Origin: Bacteriovoracaceae bacterium
GTDB lineage: Bacteria; Bdellovibrionota; Bacteriovoracia; Bacteriovoracales; Bacteriovoracaceae
DNA length: 39,958 nucleotides
Direction of reading: 5' to 3'
Assembly (NCBI GenBank): GCA_947461175.1
Contig: CANHIY010000012.1
Location: 1-39,958, forward strand
Every line of letters begins with the position of its first letter. Position 1 is the first letter of the stretch. The position numbers and the translations under genes were made by a program. The notes beneath the pieces are model-generated. The model made no database searches. It had not been told where the DNA came from and saw only the letters and a program-made list of their open reading frames with translations. Shown here piece after piece: positions 15,272 through 24,617 of the stretch.

Positions 15272-16645
15272 GTGGAGTCCATTTTTCAAATTCGGCAAAT
15301 GATGGCCGAGCAAAAAATAAATGATGCTGAATCGTTAATTGAAGTTCAATTAACTTCGGCCAATCATGATCGTAGAGACTATCTCGAGCTGTATCACGAA
15401 ATTTTTTCCATTAAGCATAAAAAATTTCCTACAAAATTATTGTATGAATTGGCGCGATTAAAACTTAATGAAGGTCAAACTGAGTGGGTTATTAATAATC
15501 TCCGAGAATCAAGTGAAAAAGCATTTAAATTAACAAGATTAAAAATTGAGATTGAAGCTTATGAAAGACTAGGTCAGTTTCATGAACTTTATAGGAAAAT
15601 TTCTGAATTTCTCATTCTTCATTTTGAAAAGAAAACACCTCTAATAGATGAAAAAATCTTAAACTATCAAAAAAGATATTTTAGAAATGATTTTGGTTTA
15701 AAGCTAACAATTTTATCTCTGTCTATTTTAAAAGAAGACGATGAAAGTACTGAAGGTATGACTAAGGATTTAATTCTTTTAAACTTTGAGGTACCAAATC
15801 CCAGAGACGTGGAAGGAAAACTGGATTCAATAATAGAGATACTTAAAACTGGAAAAAAGAAAAGTTTTCTTGAAATTTATCAAGCTCTTTGTCAGATGAT
15901 CATAAAAAATAAGATAGAGAGAGTTGACTACAAAAAACTAATTGAATTCATTATTTATTTTGAGGAATTTAAATTTCAAGTAATCATTCTCCATCTCTTG
16001 GATAAGTTTGATTTAATAAGCGAAGCGCGAGCTTACAGTGAAATTGTTAAAAATCATCCAAACTTTAACTTTGTTTATTTAGATAAGTTCTTTTCCCATT
16101 TGAAAAAATATTTCTACAAAAAGAAAAATGAACAGAAGGAATCTGCATCAATTAGTGAGGTAATAGATTTAAAACTTGAAATTTTTGAAAAAAAAGAATG
16201 GATTTTGGAAAATGTTGATTTTCAAGATGAGAGTTATGTTAAAGAAATTCGTCAAATATTAAAGTTTTCCACTTTTTCGTTTCAACAGCATTATGATCTG
16301 GCCATAAGTTTCATTCAAATAGAAATGCCTTTGGTGGCGCTAGTTATAATTGAAAAAGTATTAGAAGAAAAATTAGAACAAGAATTAAAATTGAAAGTTT
16401 TATACTTGAAGACAAACTGCCTCTTTGAACTTAAAGATTTTAGAAAAGTTGTGGATGTATGCCATGATGCGATTAGCCTCTCACAAGATGACAAGGAGGC
16501 AATGTCCTTCTTGTATAATCAGGCTGAAGCCTTGGCTCAATTAGGTGAATTAAAAGAGGCAAAGAAAAATTTACTAAGGATAATTTCAATTGATGAAACA
16601 TATCGGATGACGAAGGATAGATTAAGAACATTAGATGAGTATTAA
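15272..16645 (+). CDS. Helical-repeat (TPR-like) protein encoded before tamB
   Basis: I do not recognise a named family for this 457-residue, lysine- and glutamate-rich, probably all-helical cytoplasmic protein. There is no signal peptide or membrane segment. The last third looks like degenerate TPRs (QIEMPLVALVIIEKVLEE, LFELKDFRKVVDVCHDAI, LAQLGELKEAKKNLLRII). It starts with GTG at 15272, chosen for the GGAAGG site seven bases upstream. Its end overlaps the tamB start by 11 bases, so the two are probably translationally coupled. An adaptor for the TamB/Omp85 pair is a guess from position. It may equally be a separate housekeeping scaffold. Confidence 0.8.
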   Translation: MESIFQIRQMMAEQKINDAESLIEVQLTSANHDRRDYLELYHEIFSIKHKKFPTKLLYELARLKLNEGQTEWVINNLRESSEKAFKLTRLKIEIEAYERLGQFHELYRKISEFLILHFEKKTPLIDEKILNYQKRYFRNDFGLKLTILSLSILKEDDESTEGMTKDLILLNFEVPNPRDVEGKLDSIIEILKTGKKKSFLEIYQALCQMIIKNKIERVDYKKLIEFIIYFEEFKFQVIILHLLDKFDLISEARAYSEIVKNHPNFNFVYLDKFFSHLKKYFYKKKNEQKESASISEVIDLKLEIFEKKEWILENVDFQDESYVKEIRQILKFSTFSFQQHYDLAISFIQIEMPLVALVIIEKVLEEKLEQELKLKVLYLKTNCLFELKDFRKVVDVCHDAISLSQDDKEAMSFLYNQAEALAQLGELKEAKKNLLRIISIDETYRMTKDRLRTLDEY

Positions 16646-19600
16646 GAGTATATTGGGAGCATTCATTTTTATAATTTTTGCAAGTTTTATTGCATTGGTT
16701 TTTTTTGTTCAAACAGAGTCTTTTGGTGCTATTGCTACTAAAATAATTTCGGATCTGTCAATCAAAAAATTTCAAACAGATCTAGCTATTAAAAATTTTT
16801 CGGTTAGTTTATTTCCTCCAGGCATTGAACTTAATCAAGTGGATGGTCAAAAAATATTTTCAAAGGATGAAACGCTTGAAGTTCAATTTGGAAAATTAGG
16901 CTTCTATTTTGGCGTGTTTGAAATTGAAGAAAATAATCTGGTTCTGGGTGAGATTCGCATAACGGATGCATTTGTAAATTATAAAGCGCCCGAAAATCAA
17001 GAAAAACTCAAAGAGTTAGATGAAGAAATTATCAACAAAATTTTTGATTTTCCAAAAACATTACCTATTAGGCTAGACAATTTACTGATTGAAAATTCTA
17101 AATTCATCATGAATAAAGATTCAATAGATCTAAAGAGGGTGAAAATATTTAACAACCATCATTTTTTTCGTACTAGATTTCATCTTGCAAACATTAGACC
17201 CTCACTTCAACCACAGGCATCAATCGATGAGCTTTGGGGTGAAGCTGAGATTTATAAATCAAAAATAAAAATCATTGGCATAAAAGTTCAACATGATGTT
17301 CATAGTTTATTTTTGAGTGGTTTGATAAAAAATTATCGCAAAATTTATGGGCTTGAGGCAAAGATTAAGGGTGAGGTTCAGGTATACTTAAAGAAATTGA
17401 GTGACTTCGTTACCTTACCTCAATTTTTGTCAATTCAAAATGGTCTTGGAAAAAGCACTTTTGGACTCACCTACAAAGAAGAAAAGTTAACTGGTAATTT
17501 AGAGTTTAAGATAAACGAATTTCAGTCAGGATTTCTACACGCCGATGAACTAACGGCTTCTATAGCTCTTAGGAATAAAAATTTGCGTCTCAATAAGCTT
17601 GAAATCACGAAAAGCACAGAGAGACTTTTTCTTCAATCTCCTGTAACAGTATTTGACTTAGGCCGGAAGACACTTCTACCTGAGGCCATAAGCGTAACTG
17701 CCTCTAACTTTTCACTTACAAATGCTCTCATGGCATTGGGTCCAGAGTTCAAAATTTTAAAAGGTCAATTAACCGGAGATCTTGTTTTTCAGTATAAAGA
17801 TAAAGATCTATTTTTTACACCAAAAGATAATTTCCAAATCTCAGAATTGAGGCTAACAACGGGAACTGATAGTGATCCCTTTACGATTTTAAAAATAAAA
17901 AAAGCCAAACTCTACAAAACAGAGTTTTCACTTGTTTCAGGCGTTTTTCAGATGCACTCCTCCGTTGTTCTTCCTAGGTCAAAATTGGAAATAAATGGGA
18001 TAGTAGGAAATGGAAAGATATCTTTTTTTTCACCTTCAACCAGAGTTAACCTGGAAGATTTTGGTAACATTTCAAACCTTGACATAAAAGGCGAGGGAGA
18101 CATCTCTCTAAATGTTTCTGGTTCATTAGAAGAAACTGTCATTAATCTAAATGGAAAAACAGAGGGATTTGAAATCCTTGGCTATAAGCTAGATAAAACA
18201 GAAAAGGATATTACACTCAATTTAAAAGATTCTAGTGTCACTATTAACAAGATGGAATCTCAGCTCGGTAAAACCCAATTGTCTGGAAATGGAACTGTAA
18301 ATTACGAAACTGAAGAAATAGCACTAGGAATAACGTCCAATCAAAGTAATCACCACGATTTGATTCAAATTTTACATCCAATCCTAAGTGGAATTAGTTT
18401 TTTACCAGAAGATTTAGATTTTAATGCAAGTTTGGATGTTGATATCTTTGGAAAATACAATTTGAAAAATCTAGGAATTAATACCAGGGTTAATTTTACG
18501 GATTTAAACGCCTATGGGGAAACTCTCGAATCAGGATCATTTAGTATTCACCTTCTGGATAAAAAATTGTCTTTTAAACAACTTTATGCTCAAAAAGGGA
18601 AGGGATCTGTTTTTGGTGATTTTGTTTTTGATCTTGCAAATGACACCTTCACGCTTAAGTACAATTGGGAAAATGTGAGTTTTTCAAGTCTTAATGTAAG
18701 AAGAAAGTTGGGTCTAAATCTTGAATCTATGATTTCTGGAAAGGCTTCAGGTGGCGGTCCTTTGAATGACTACAAGTTAAAAGTAGAGACCACTCTATTT
18801 AATACAAAATCCTCAGCATACACTTTTGATGACTCAACATTTTCATTTTTTATTGATCCTAGAAAAATCTGGGGCGAGGCATCTATTTTTGGAGAAACGA
18901 TTAAGGGTCAGTTTGATCTTGGCTTGAGAGCAGGTGTTGGATCTGAGTTTGATTTTTTTATGAAAACTGAACAACTTAAGCCTTTTTTGGTTGCATTAAT
19001 GGGCCAACATCTAGAAATTGAGAACTTTTCCGGAGGGATAGAGTTTGTTACAAACGCAAAATTTAAGGATGGTTTTCAAAGTTTAGACCTCACTTCGAAT
19101 CTAAAACAATTTTCTTTCAATCATCCTGAATTTAATCTTCAGTACGCTTCAGACAGACCTCAGTTTGTAGTGAGGGACTCAATCATTAAGAGGTGGGATT
19201 TTAGCATTGAAGATAATGATCTTTTCATAAAGACCCAGGGTTCTGGTGAGTTCGGTAAGAGGATTAACTTAAACAATGAAATTAGTATAAATTCAAAAAT
19301 TCTTGAAATTCTTTTTTCAACTTTAGCGTCAGCTAATGGAATGATCAAAAATAAACTAAGAATTCAGGGTGATGGAAGTGATTATAGGATGGATCTAACA
19401 TCGGAGACTTCAGATGTAGACCTAACAATTGATCAGTTGCCTGTCCCCTTAAACAATTTAAATTATAAAGTGAATTATGTTGATAAAAGACTTTACGTAA
19501 ATGATTTTAACATAGAATTTGATAAGGGTTCACTATCACTAAAGGGAGACGTATTTTTTGATAATCTTAATCCTGATGTTAATTTGACCTTTAAATTAAA

Positions 19601-20648
19601 TCGGGCTGAATTTCCTGTCCTTGGAAAATCATCTATTAATCTTTCCGGAGAAGGTATTATCCTTGGTAACGATTTTCCCTATTCAGTAAATGGCGAAATT
19701 GGAATTCATTCCTGTCAGATCATCAATGAACTTAATGAATTCAGTTCAAAATCAGCAGGTTTTTCTGAGGTGAGGTATTTACCGAAAAATCAAGAATCTC
19801 CTCTGGGAAAAATTTTGAGTTTAAACCTCAATGTTAAGGCGGAAAATCAATTGAGGATTACAAATTCTTTAATGGATATTGCATTTTTGGGTGAAGTCAG
19901 ATTGACCGGTAAACCTGATAGGCCTAGAGGAGAAGGTCGCCTTTTTGTACCACCTAATTCATCTAGGGTATTTTTCAAAAATAACGAATATCAGATTATA
20001 AGTGCTGATATCAATTTCAACCCTAAAAAAGAAATGACCAACCCAGAGTTTGATGTTCAGGCATTAACATATATTTCAACTTATAAGGTTTATCCAAAAG
20101 CCTACGGGAATTTGGAAAGATTTAATTTTGACCTTACATCTGAGCCACCCTTACCGCGAAATTCAATCCTCTCACTTATTGCATTCGGTTACACAAATGA
20201 GATCCAAAGTTCTTTGTATGCAAAAGATCAGCAAAGCCTTACACAAGTTGGAGTCGGATCTTTCGTGTTTGATAGATTTAAAATAAGCGATATTCTCAAT
20301 AAACAGTTTGGCCTTCAGGTTAATCTCGGTACGGTTATTGAGCAGTCAAATACTCAGAGTTTGCTGTCCGGCAGGAACCAGGGATCTGGAGCAGGTGCAG
20401 TCGGAAGAACCCGATCTGCTACCAAAATAGAACTAAAGAAAAGGCTTGATGAAGCTTTGACACTTTCTGTTTCCAGTACAATGGGTGGAAGTATAGGTCA
20501 AAGACAAAGTATGAACCTTAACTACGGATTGACAAAAAATCTTCAGATTGAAGGGGTCTATGAGCTAAGAACGAACGAAGAAGGACAGGGTGATATAATT
20601 TATAATTCAATTGGTGGGGATTTAAAGTTTAGAAGGACATTTAAATGA
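16635..20648 (+). CDS. tamB: TamB / AsmA-like lipid-bridge protein
   Basis: A 1337-residue protein with one N-terminal membrane anchor (about 7-26) and an otherwise periplasmic body made of long alternating beta-strands, as in TamB/YhdP/AsmA bridge proteins. The C-terminal ~300 residues carry the TamB (DUF490) domain: VRLTGKPDRPRGEGRLFVPPN, the Asn/Pro-rich NPEFDVQA strand, LPRNSILSLIAFGYT and GLTKNLQIEGVYELR. The family spans the periplasm in a hydrophobic groove and is held to move phospholipid and to help insert outer-membrane proteins. Size matches E. coli TamB (1259). It overlaps its upstream and downstream genes and precedes an Omp85 partner, the reverse of the tamA-tamB order in enterics. 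Confidence 0.9.
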   Translation: MSIKSILGAFIFIIFASFIALVFFVQTESFGAIATKIISDLSIKKFQTDLAIKNFSVSLFPPGIELNQVDGQKIFSKDETLEVQFGKLGFYFGVFEIEENNLVLGEIRITDAFVNYKAPENQEKLKELDEEIINKIFDFPKTLPIRLDNLLIENSKFIMNKDSIDLKRVKIFNNHHFFRTRFHLANIRPSLQPQASIDELWGEAEIYKSKIKIIGIKVQHDVHSLFLSGLIKNYRKIYGLEAKIKGEVQVYLKKLSDFVTLPQFLSIQNGLGKSTFGLTYKEEKLTGNLEFKINEFQSGFLHADELTASIALRNKNLRLNKLEITKSTERLFLQSPVTVFDLGRKTLLPEAISVTASNFSLTNALMALGPEFKILKGQLTGDLVFQYKDKDLFFTPKDNFQISELRLTTGTDSDPFTILKIKKAKLYKTEFSLVSGVFQMHSSVVLPRSKLEINGIVGNGKISFFSPSTRVNLEDFGNISNLDIKGEGDISLNVSGSLEETVINLNGKTEGFEILGYKLDKTEKDITLNLKDSSVTINKMESQLGKTQLSGNGTVNYETEEIALGITSNQSNHHDLIQILHPILSGISFLPEDLDFNASLDVDIFGKYNLKNLGINTRVNFTDLNAYGETLESGSFSIHLLDKKLSFKQLYAQKGKGSVFGDFVFDLANDTFTLKYNWENVSFSSLNVRRKLGLNLESMISGKASGGGPLNDYKLKVETTLFNTKSSAYTFDDSTFSFFIDPRKIWGEASIFGETIKGQFDLGLRAGVGSEFDFFMKTEQLKPFLVALMGQHLEIENFSGGIEFVTNAKFKDGFQSLDLTSNLKQFSFNHPEFNLQYASDRPQFVVRDSIIKRWDFSIEDNDLFIKTQGSGEFGKRINLNNEISINSKILEILFSTLASANGMIKNKLRIQGDGSDYRMDLTSETSDVDLTIDQLPVPLNNLNYKVNYVDKRLYVNDFNIEFDKGSLSLKGDVFFDNLNPDVNLTFKLNRAEFPVLGKSSINLSGEGIILGNDFPYSVNGEIGIHSCQIINELNEFSSKSAGFSEVRYLPKNQESPLGKILSLNLNVKAENQLRITNSLMDIAFLGEVRLTGKPDRPRGEGRLFVPPNSSRVFFKNNEYQIISADINFNPKKEMTNPEFDVQALTYISTYKVYPKAYGNLERFNFDLTSEPPLPRNSILSLIAFGYTNEIQSSLYAKDQQSLTQVGVGSFVFDRFKISDILNKQFGLQVNLGTVIEQSNTQSLLSGRNQGSGAGAVGRTRSATKIELKKRLDEALTLSVSSTMGGSIGQRQSMNLNYGLTKNLQIEGVYELRTNEEGQGDIIYNSIGGDLKFRRTFK

Positions 20649-23464
20649 TGCTTTCTTTTATCCTCATATTTTTCTCAATTCTTGTCCGCGCTGAAAATAT
20701 TTTTCTTCTTAGTGACGTAATTATTGAATGTAGAGGTTCTCAGTTCTGCGCTCAGCGGGAAAAAAAATACAAAGGCATGACCGGGGAATATAGAAGCCTT
20801 ATTCATCTAAAGGAATCTCTTAAAATAATGGCCTCTGATGGAGGTTATCAATCTTTTTCCTATTTAATAGATAAGGTAGAAGACAAAAATATTTTAAAAA
20901 TAAAAATCCTCTTAAAACCGACTATTAAAACAATTAAAGTTTCATTTAATGATGACATTGATTTTGATCCCCTTCAGTTCTTGAATTTTCGTGAGGGTGA
21001 TTCTTTTGAACCACAAAAACTAGAAGAAAATGAACTTATTATTAAAACTAGACTTGAAGAGATGGGCTTCCCTCAAAACTCTCACCATTTTGATGTCAAA
21101 GATGAAAATGGGGAAGTAAGTGTTCATTTAAAAATTAATTTGGGCACACCCAGAGTATTTAAAAAAATTATCATTAATTCTAATTCAAAATTCGTCCGAG
21201 ATTTTGTGCATAGAAAATTTCTCGCTTTTTATAATCGTCCTTTTGATTTAAACAACTTTAAAATTCACATGGATGAAATACAGAAGGAGCTATTTAGTTT
21301 TGGCTACTATCTTGCCAACCTTGATTTCGAGCCCATTTATAAAAAAGATCGTGTAATCTTAGATATTCGTTCAAATAATGATCAGGTTTTCGCCTTTGAT
21401 TTGAGGAATCTTAAGAGGGAACATCGTGATGTTATTCACAATCTGTTAGTTGATTTATTTAGAAAATACAAAAGACCTCTGAATGAAACAACAATTACTA
21501 ATTCACTGAAAGAACACTTCCAAAATAAGGCTATGCTTAATGCAAAGTTTTTCATTCAAATCAGTGAACATAGAAATAATTTTAATGAGAAAGTCATTCT
21601 CATTAAAATTGATTTCCATGAAAACGGGAAGGCTGAAATTTCTTCTGTTATATTCAAGGGTAATAATTTTTTTTCCGATAAAAAAATCAGGAAGTTTTTT
21701 TACAAAGAGGCTTTTGAATTAGCTTCGGTAGGTTATTATGATAGAGAGTATTTCAATTATTTTCAGGAATTTTTACGGAATAAATACATTGAAAAAGGCT
21801 TTGTTCAGGCACGAATCTTCGATCCTGTTTATGCTTTCAACGATAAAAACCACAAAGTTAAAATTGAGTACTCAATTCAGGAAGGTCAGCGTGCCTTTAT
21901 ATCAAAAGTTTCAATTGAGGGCATTCCTGAAGAAATTGAAGCAAAAGTGTTACTTCAATTAAAATTGAAGGAAGGCAAACCATTTAATCCTCTTCAGGTA
22001 AACCCTGATATTAAGTTATTAGTCGAGTTTTTACAAAAACAGGGCTACTACTATGCTGAGGTAATTAATATTTCTGATAATGACCTTATTAAATATAACA
22101 AAAATGGTAATGCGGTTAGTATTTTATATAAGGTTGTTCCCGGCCCAATTGTTAGATTTAATCGTATTATTTTTTTAGGTAATGATAAAACCAGAAATAA
22201 AGTTATTTCCAAAAAAGTATTTCTTAAGAAGGGGGAATTGGTCACACCTACTAAGATTCAAGAAATTGAATCTGCAATTTCTGCAACCGGTCTTTTTAAT
22301 TCCGTTTCAGTAACTCCTGTCAAACATCATTCAAAAAACGCGGCAACTGACCTCTTAATAAAAGTCAGTGAAAGAGATTATGGACTTATTGAAATAGCAC
22401 CTGGGTATAGGACAGATTTGGGCCTTAAGCTCACAGGCACCGTTACGTATCAAAATATTGGTGGTTATAATCGCTCTGTTTCCCTGAGAAGCCAACTCAA
22501 CAGACGTACAAGTTTTACCACGATAGATCCCGAGAGAGCGAATAGGGTTGAGCAAATTTTAGAACACAATACATCCATAACCTATAACCAGGATGATATT
22601 TTTGATACGTTGGTCGATGGGGCCGCAAGTGCGGCTTATCAAACTCAAAGGTTTTATGCTTTTGATGCAAACATTCTTAGACTCAATGGAACCCTAACTC
22701 GGGATCTTTCAAGATCGTTATCTAGTTTTATTAGATACCAGTATGAAGATATTACCCAATATCAAGCAACTGAAGATATTAACAATGGAAGTTTTCAGAT
22801 TGGTTCTCTTACCCCGGGCCTTACCCTGGATTTAAGAAATAACCAGATAAACGCCACCAGTGGAGCTTTTTTTAATGTCTCTTGTGAATTTGCCAATCCT
22901 TACTTACTCTCTCAGAAAGAATCTGACCTCACCATAAACTACTATAAGCTAATATTACGGAACCGATTCTATATTCCTTTCAAAAACGGCACCATTGCTC
23001 TTTCCTTGGTGGGAGGGGTTCAGGAGAACCTGGCAAATCAAAAATCGACTATAAATGGTTCTGAAACGATAGAGGGTTACATTCCCACAATCAAAGTTTT
23101 CCGATTAACAGGCATGGATATTATTCGTGGGTTTACAGATGAGGAAATGAACCGCCTACCATCTGGTCAGGATATTTCTGATTTTAGAGTGGATAATAAA
23201 GCGTACATGGCCAATTTTAAGTTAGAACCTCGCTACTTTTTAAATGACAGTCTCATGGCCGGTCTTTTCTATGATGCAGGCCGAGTTTTTGTGAATCAGA
23301 TGGATTTTGGAGAACTTAGAGATTCAGTAGGGCTAACTTTTAAGGTTGTGACCCCGGTTGGCACCCTTGATTTTGACTATGGAATAAAACTCTTGAGAAA
23401 AAAAGACGCTAGTGGTAGGTTAGAGGACCCTGGACGCTTCCATGTGTCAATAGGATTCTTTTAA
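20645..23464 (+). CDS. Omp85-family outer-membrane protein (TamA/BamA-like)
   Basis: A 939-residue exported protein. A signal peptide (cleaved near VRA|EN, 16-17) is followed by a long POTRA region to about residue 577, in which I count six repeats of about 75-85 residues plus one possible N-terminal one. The C-terminal 360-residue beta-barrel has the loop-6 motif IRGF at 827-830, the strand pattern LDLRNNQINATSGAFF, and a terminal Phe (HVSIGFF). BamA usually has five POTRAs and TamA three. As it overlaps tamB by four bases, TamA is the natural functional reading, but by size it is closer to BamA. Without seeing the rest of the genome I leave the symbol blank. Confidence 0.9.
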   Translation: MMLSFILIFFSILVRAENIFLLSDVIIECRGSQFCAQREKKYKGMTGEYRSLIHLKESLKIMASDGGYQSFSYLIDKVEDKNILKIKILLKPTIKTIKVSFNDDIDFDPLQFLNFREGDSFEPQKLEENELIIKTRLEEMGFPQNSHHFDVKDENGEVSVHLKINLGTPRVFKKIIINSNSKFVRDFVHRKFLAFYNRPFDLNNFKIHMDEIQKELFSFGYYLANLDFEPIYKKDRVILDIRSNNDQVFAFDLRNLKREHRDVIHNLLVDLFRKYKRPLNETTITNSLKEHFQNKAMLNAKFFIQISEHRNNFNEKVILIKIDFHENGKAEISSVIFKGNNFFSDKKIRKFFYKEAFELASVGYYDREYFNYFQEFLRNKYIEKGFVQARIFDPVYAFNDKNHKVKIEYSIQEGQRAFISKVSIEGIPEEIEAKVLLQLKLKEGKPFNPLQVNPDIKLLVEFLQKQGYYYAEVINISDNDLIKYNKNGNAVSILYKVVPGPIVRFNRIIFLGNDKTRNKVISKKVFLKKGELVTPTKIQEIESAISATGLFNSVSVTPVKHHSKNAATDLLIKVSERDYGLIEIAPGYRTDLGLKLTGTVTYQNIGGYNRSVSLRSQLNRRTSFTTIDPERANRVEQILEHNTSITYNQDDIFDTLVDGAASAAYQTQRFYAFDANILRLNGTLTRDLSRSLSSFIRYQYEDITQYQATEDINNGSFQIGSLTPGLTLDLRNNQINATSGAFFNVSCEFANPYLLSQKESDLTINYYKLILRNRFYIPFKNGTIALSLVGGVQENLANQKSTINGSETIEGYIPTIKVFRLTGMDIIRGFTDEEMNRLPSGQDISDFRVDNKAYMANFKLEPRYFLNDSLMAGLFYDAGRVFVNQMDFGELRDSVGLTFKVVTPVGTLDFDYGIKLLRKKDASGRLEDPGRFHVSIGFF

Positions 23465-23531
23465 TACCCCGATTTTAAAAGGATCAGAGTTCTTAATGCT
23501 GGCCCTTAGCAAGCCGGCTGAGTAAGTCCTC

Positions 23532-23560
23532 TTGACGTACGGCCGCATAATTCCTATAAG
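23532..23560 (+). promoter_or_regulatory. Strong sigma-70 promoter of rplM-rpsI
   Basis: TTGACG (23532-23537) and TATAAG (23555-23560) have the ideal 17-base spacing. The start would be near 23567, leaving a leader of about 28 bases with GGAAGG before the ATG at 23595. A short GC-rich inverted repeat (GCTGGC / GCCGGC) lies just upstream, perhaps a weak terminator for the Omp85 operon. Confidence 0.85.
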
Positions 23561-23594
23561 GGTAAAAATTTTATTAATAAATGGAAGGTTGATT

Positions 23595-24041
23595 ATGATC
23601 AAGCAGAATTCCTATACGATCACTAAAGCCGAAATGGCGAATAAGAAGTGGTACGTAGTAGACGCAACAGATATGGTTGTTGGTCGTCTTGCATCTGAAG
23701 TAGCAAAAGTTCTTAAAGGTAAGCACAAGCCTCAGTACACTACTCACAACGATGCAGGCGATTATGTAATTGTCGTTAATGCTGAGAAAGTTAAATTCAC
23801 TGGTAAAAAGTGGGACGAGAAAGATTATTTCTGGCACACTAACCACATTGGTGGAATCAAAAAGCGCACAGCTAAAGAGCAACTTGAAAAGAATCCTACA
23901 GCAATTTTTGAAGAAGCTGTACGCGGGATGCTTGGGAAGAATACTCTAGGTCGTCAGCAGTTTACAAAGCTTAAAGTTTTCGTTGGTCCTACACATACTC
24001 ACGAAGCTCAAAAGCCTGAAACCCTAACTTTCAAAATTTAA
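23595..24041 (+). CDS. rplM: 50S ribosomal protein L13
   Basis: A 148-residue ribosomal protein with the family patterns KKWYVVDATDMVVGRLASEVAKVLKGK and GDYVIVVNAEKVKFTGKKW and the ending VFVGPTHTHEAQKPETL. I set the start at ATG 23595 because GGAAGG precedes it. The frame is open further upstream to a TTG at 23532, but that triplet is part of the -35 box, so those 21 codons are not translated. It is followed 16 bases later by rpsI, the universal bacterial pairing, and transcribed from its own promoter. Confidence 0.98.
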   Translation: MIKQNSYTITKAEMANKKWYVVDATDMVVGRLASEVAKVLKGKHKPQYTTHNDAGDYVIVVNAEKVKFTGKKWDEKDYFWHTNHIGGIKKRTAKEQLEKNPTAIFEEAVRGMLGKNTLGRQQFTKLKVFVGPTHTHEAQKPETLTFKI

Positions 24042-24057
24042 TTAAAGGTAGAAAGAT

Positions 24058-24459
24058 ATGAGCAAAGCTAAATCTTATGATCTTCACACTATCGGCCGTC
24101 GTAAATCTGCAGTAGCTCGCGTTTACGTTTCTCGTGGTACTGGTAAAATTACCATCAATGCACGTGACGTACAGAACTACTTCCCTAAAGCAACTAGCCG
24201 ATACATCGTTTTCCAACCACTTAATCTTTTAAAAGTGAACGAAAACTACGATTTTAATATTAATGTTACTGGTGGTGGTGTTACTGGCCAAGCTGGTGCG
24301 ATTCGTCTAGGTATTGCCCGTGCACTTCTTAAGCTTGCTCCGAATTCAAGAAAAGAGCTTAAGGTTGCTGGCTTTCTTACTCGTGACCCAAGAAAAGTTG
24401 AACGTAAGAAGTATGGTAAATCTGGTGCTCGTAAATCTTATCAGTTCTCAAAACGTTAA
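24058..24459 (+). CDS. rpsI: 30S ribosomal protein S9
   Basis: A 133-residue ribosomal protein with the signatures IGRRKSAVARVYV, GGGVTGQAGAIRLGIARAL, TRDPRKVERKKYGKSGARKSYQFSKR at the very end (the tail that reaches the P-site tRNA, ending SKR). AAAGGTAG stands before the ATG. It is the last gene of the two-gene unit and is followed by a clear terminator. Codon use is visibly more biased than in neighbouring genes (many GGT, CGT, ACT), as expected for high expression. Confidence 0.98.
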   Translation: MSKAKSYDLHTIGRRKSAVARVYVSRGTGKITINARDVQNYFPKATSRYIVFQPLNLLKVNENYDFNINVTGGGVTGQAGAIRLGIARALLKLAPNSRKELKVAGFLTRDPRKVERKKYGKSGARKSYQFSKR

Positions 24460-24489
24460 TTTTTATTCTTCAATCTTATTATTATCAAA

Positions 24490-24520
24490 GAAAGGCTCCG
24501 TATGGAGCCTTTCTGGTTTT
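24490..24520 (+). terminator. Rho-independent terminator of rplM-rpsI
   Basis: A perfect 10-bp stem GAAAGGCTCC / GGAGCCTTTC (24490-24499, 24504-24513) has a GTAT loop. It is followed by TGGTTTTG, 30 bases after the rpsI stop. Confidence 0.92.
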
Positions 24521-24617
24521 GTTTCCATCTTCAACCCTAAAGATTCAAGTATTAAGGATATAGTTCGTCTAAGATATGCCGATTTACCTTATAAGTATTT
24601 ACTGGCATCTTAGTTGA

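Noticed and set aside
23532-23594. Upstream extension of rplM to a TTG at 23532
   Set aside because: The TTG is part of the -35 box TTGACG of the rplM promoter, and the predicted transcript starts only near 23567. The ATG at 23595 has a good ribosome-binding site and matches L13 length.
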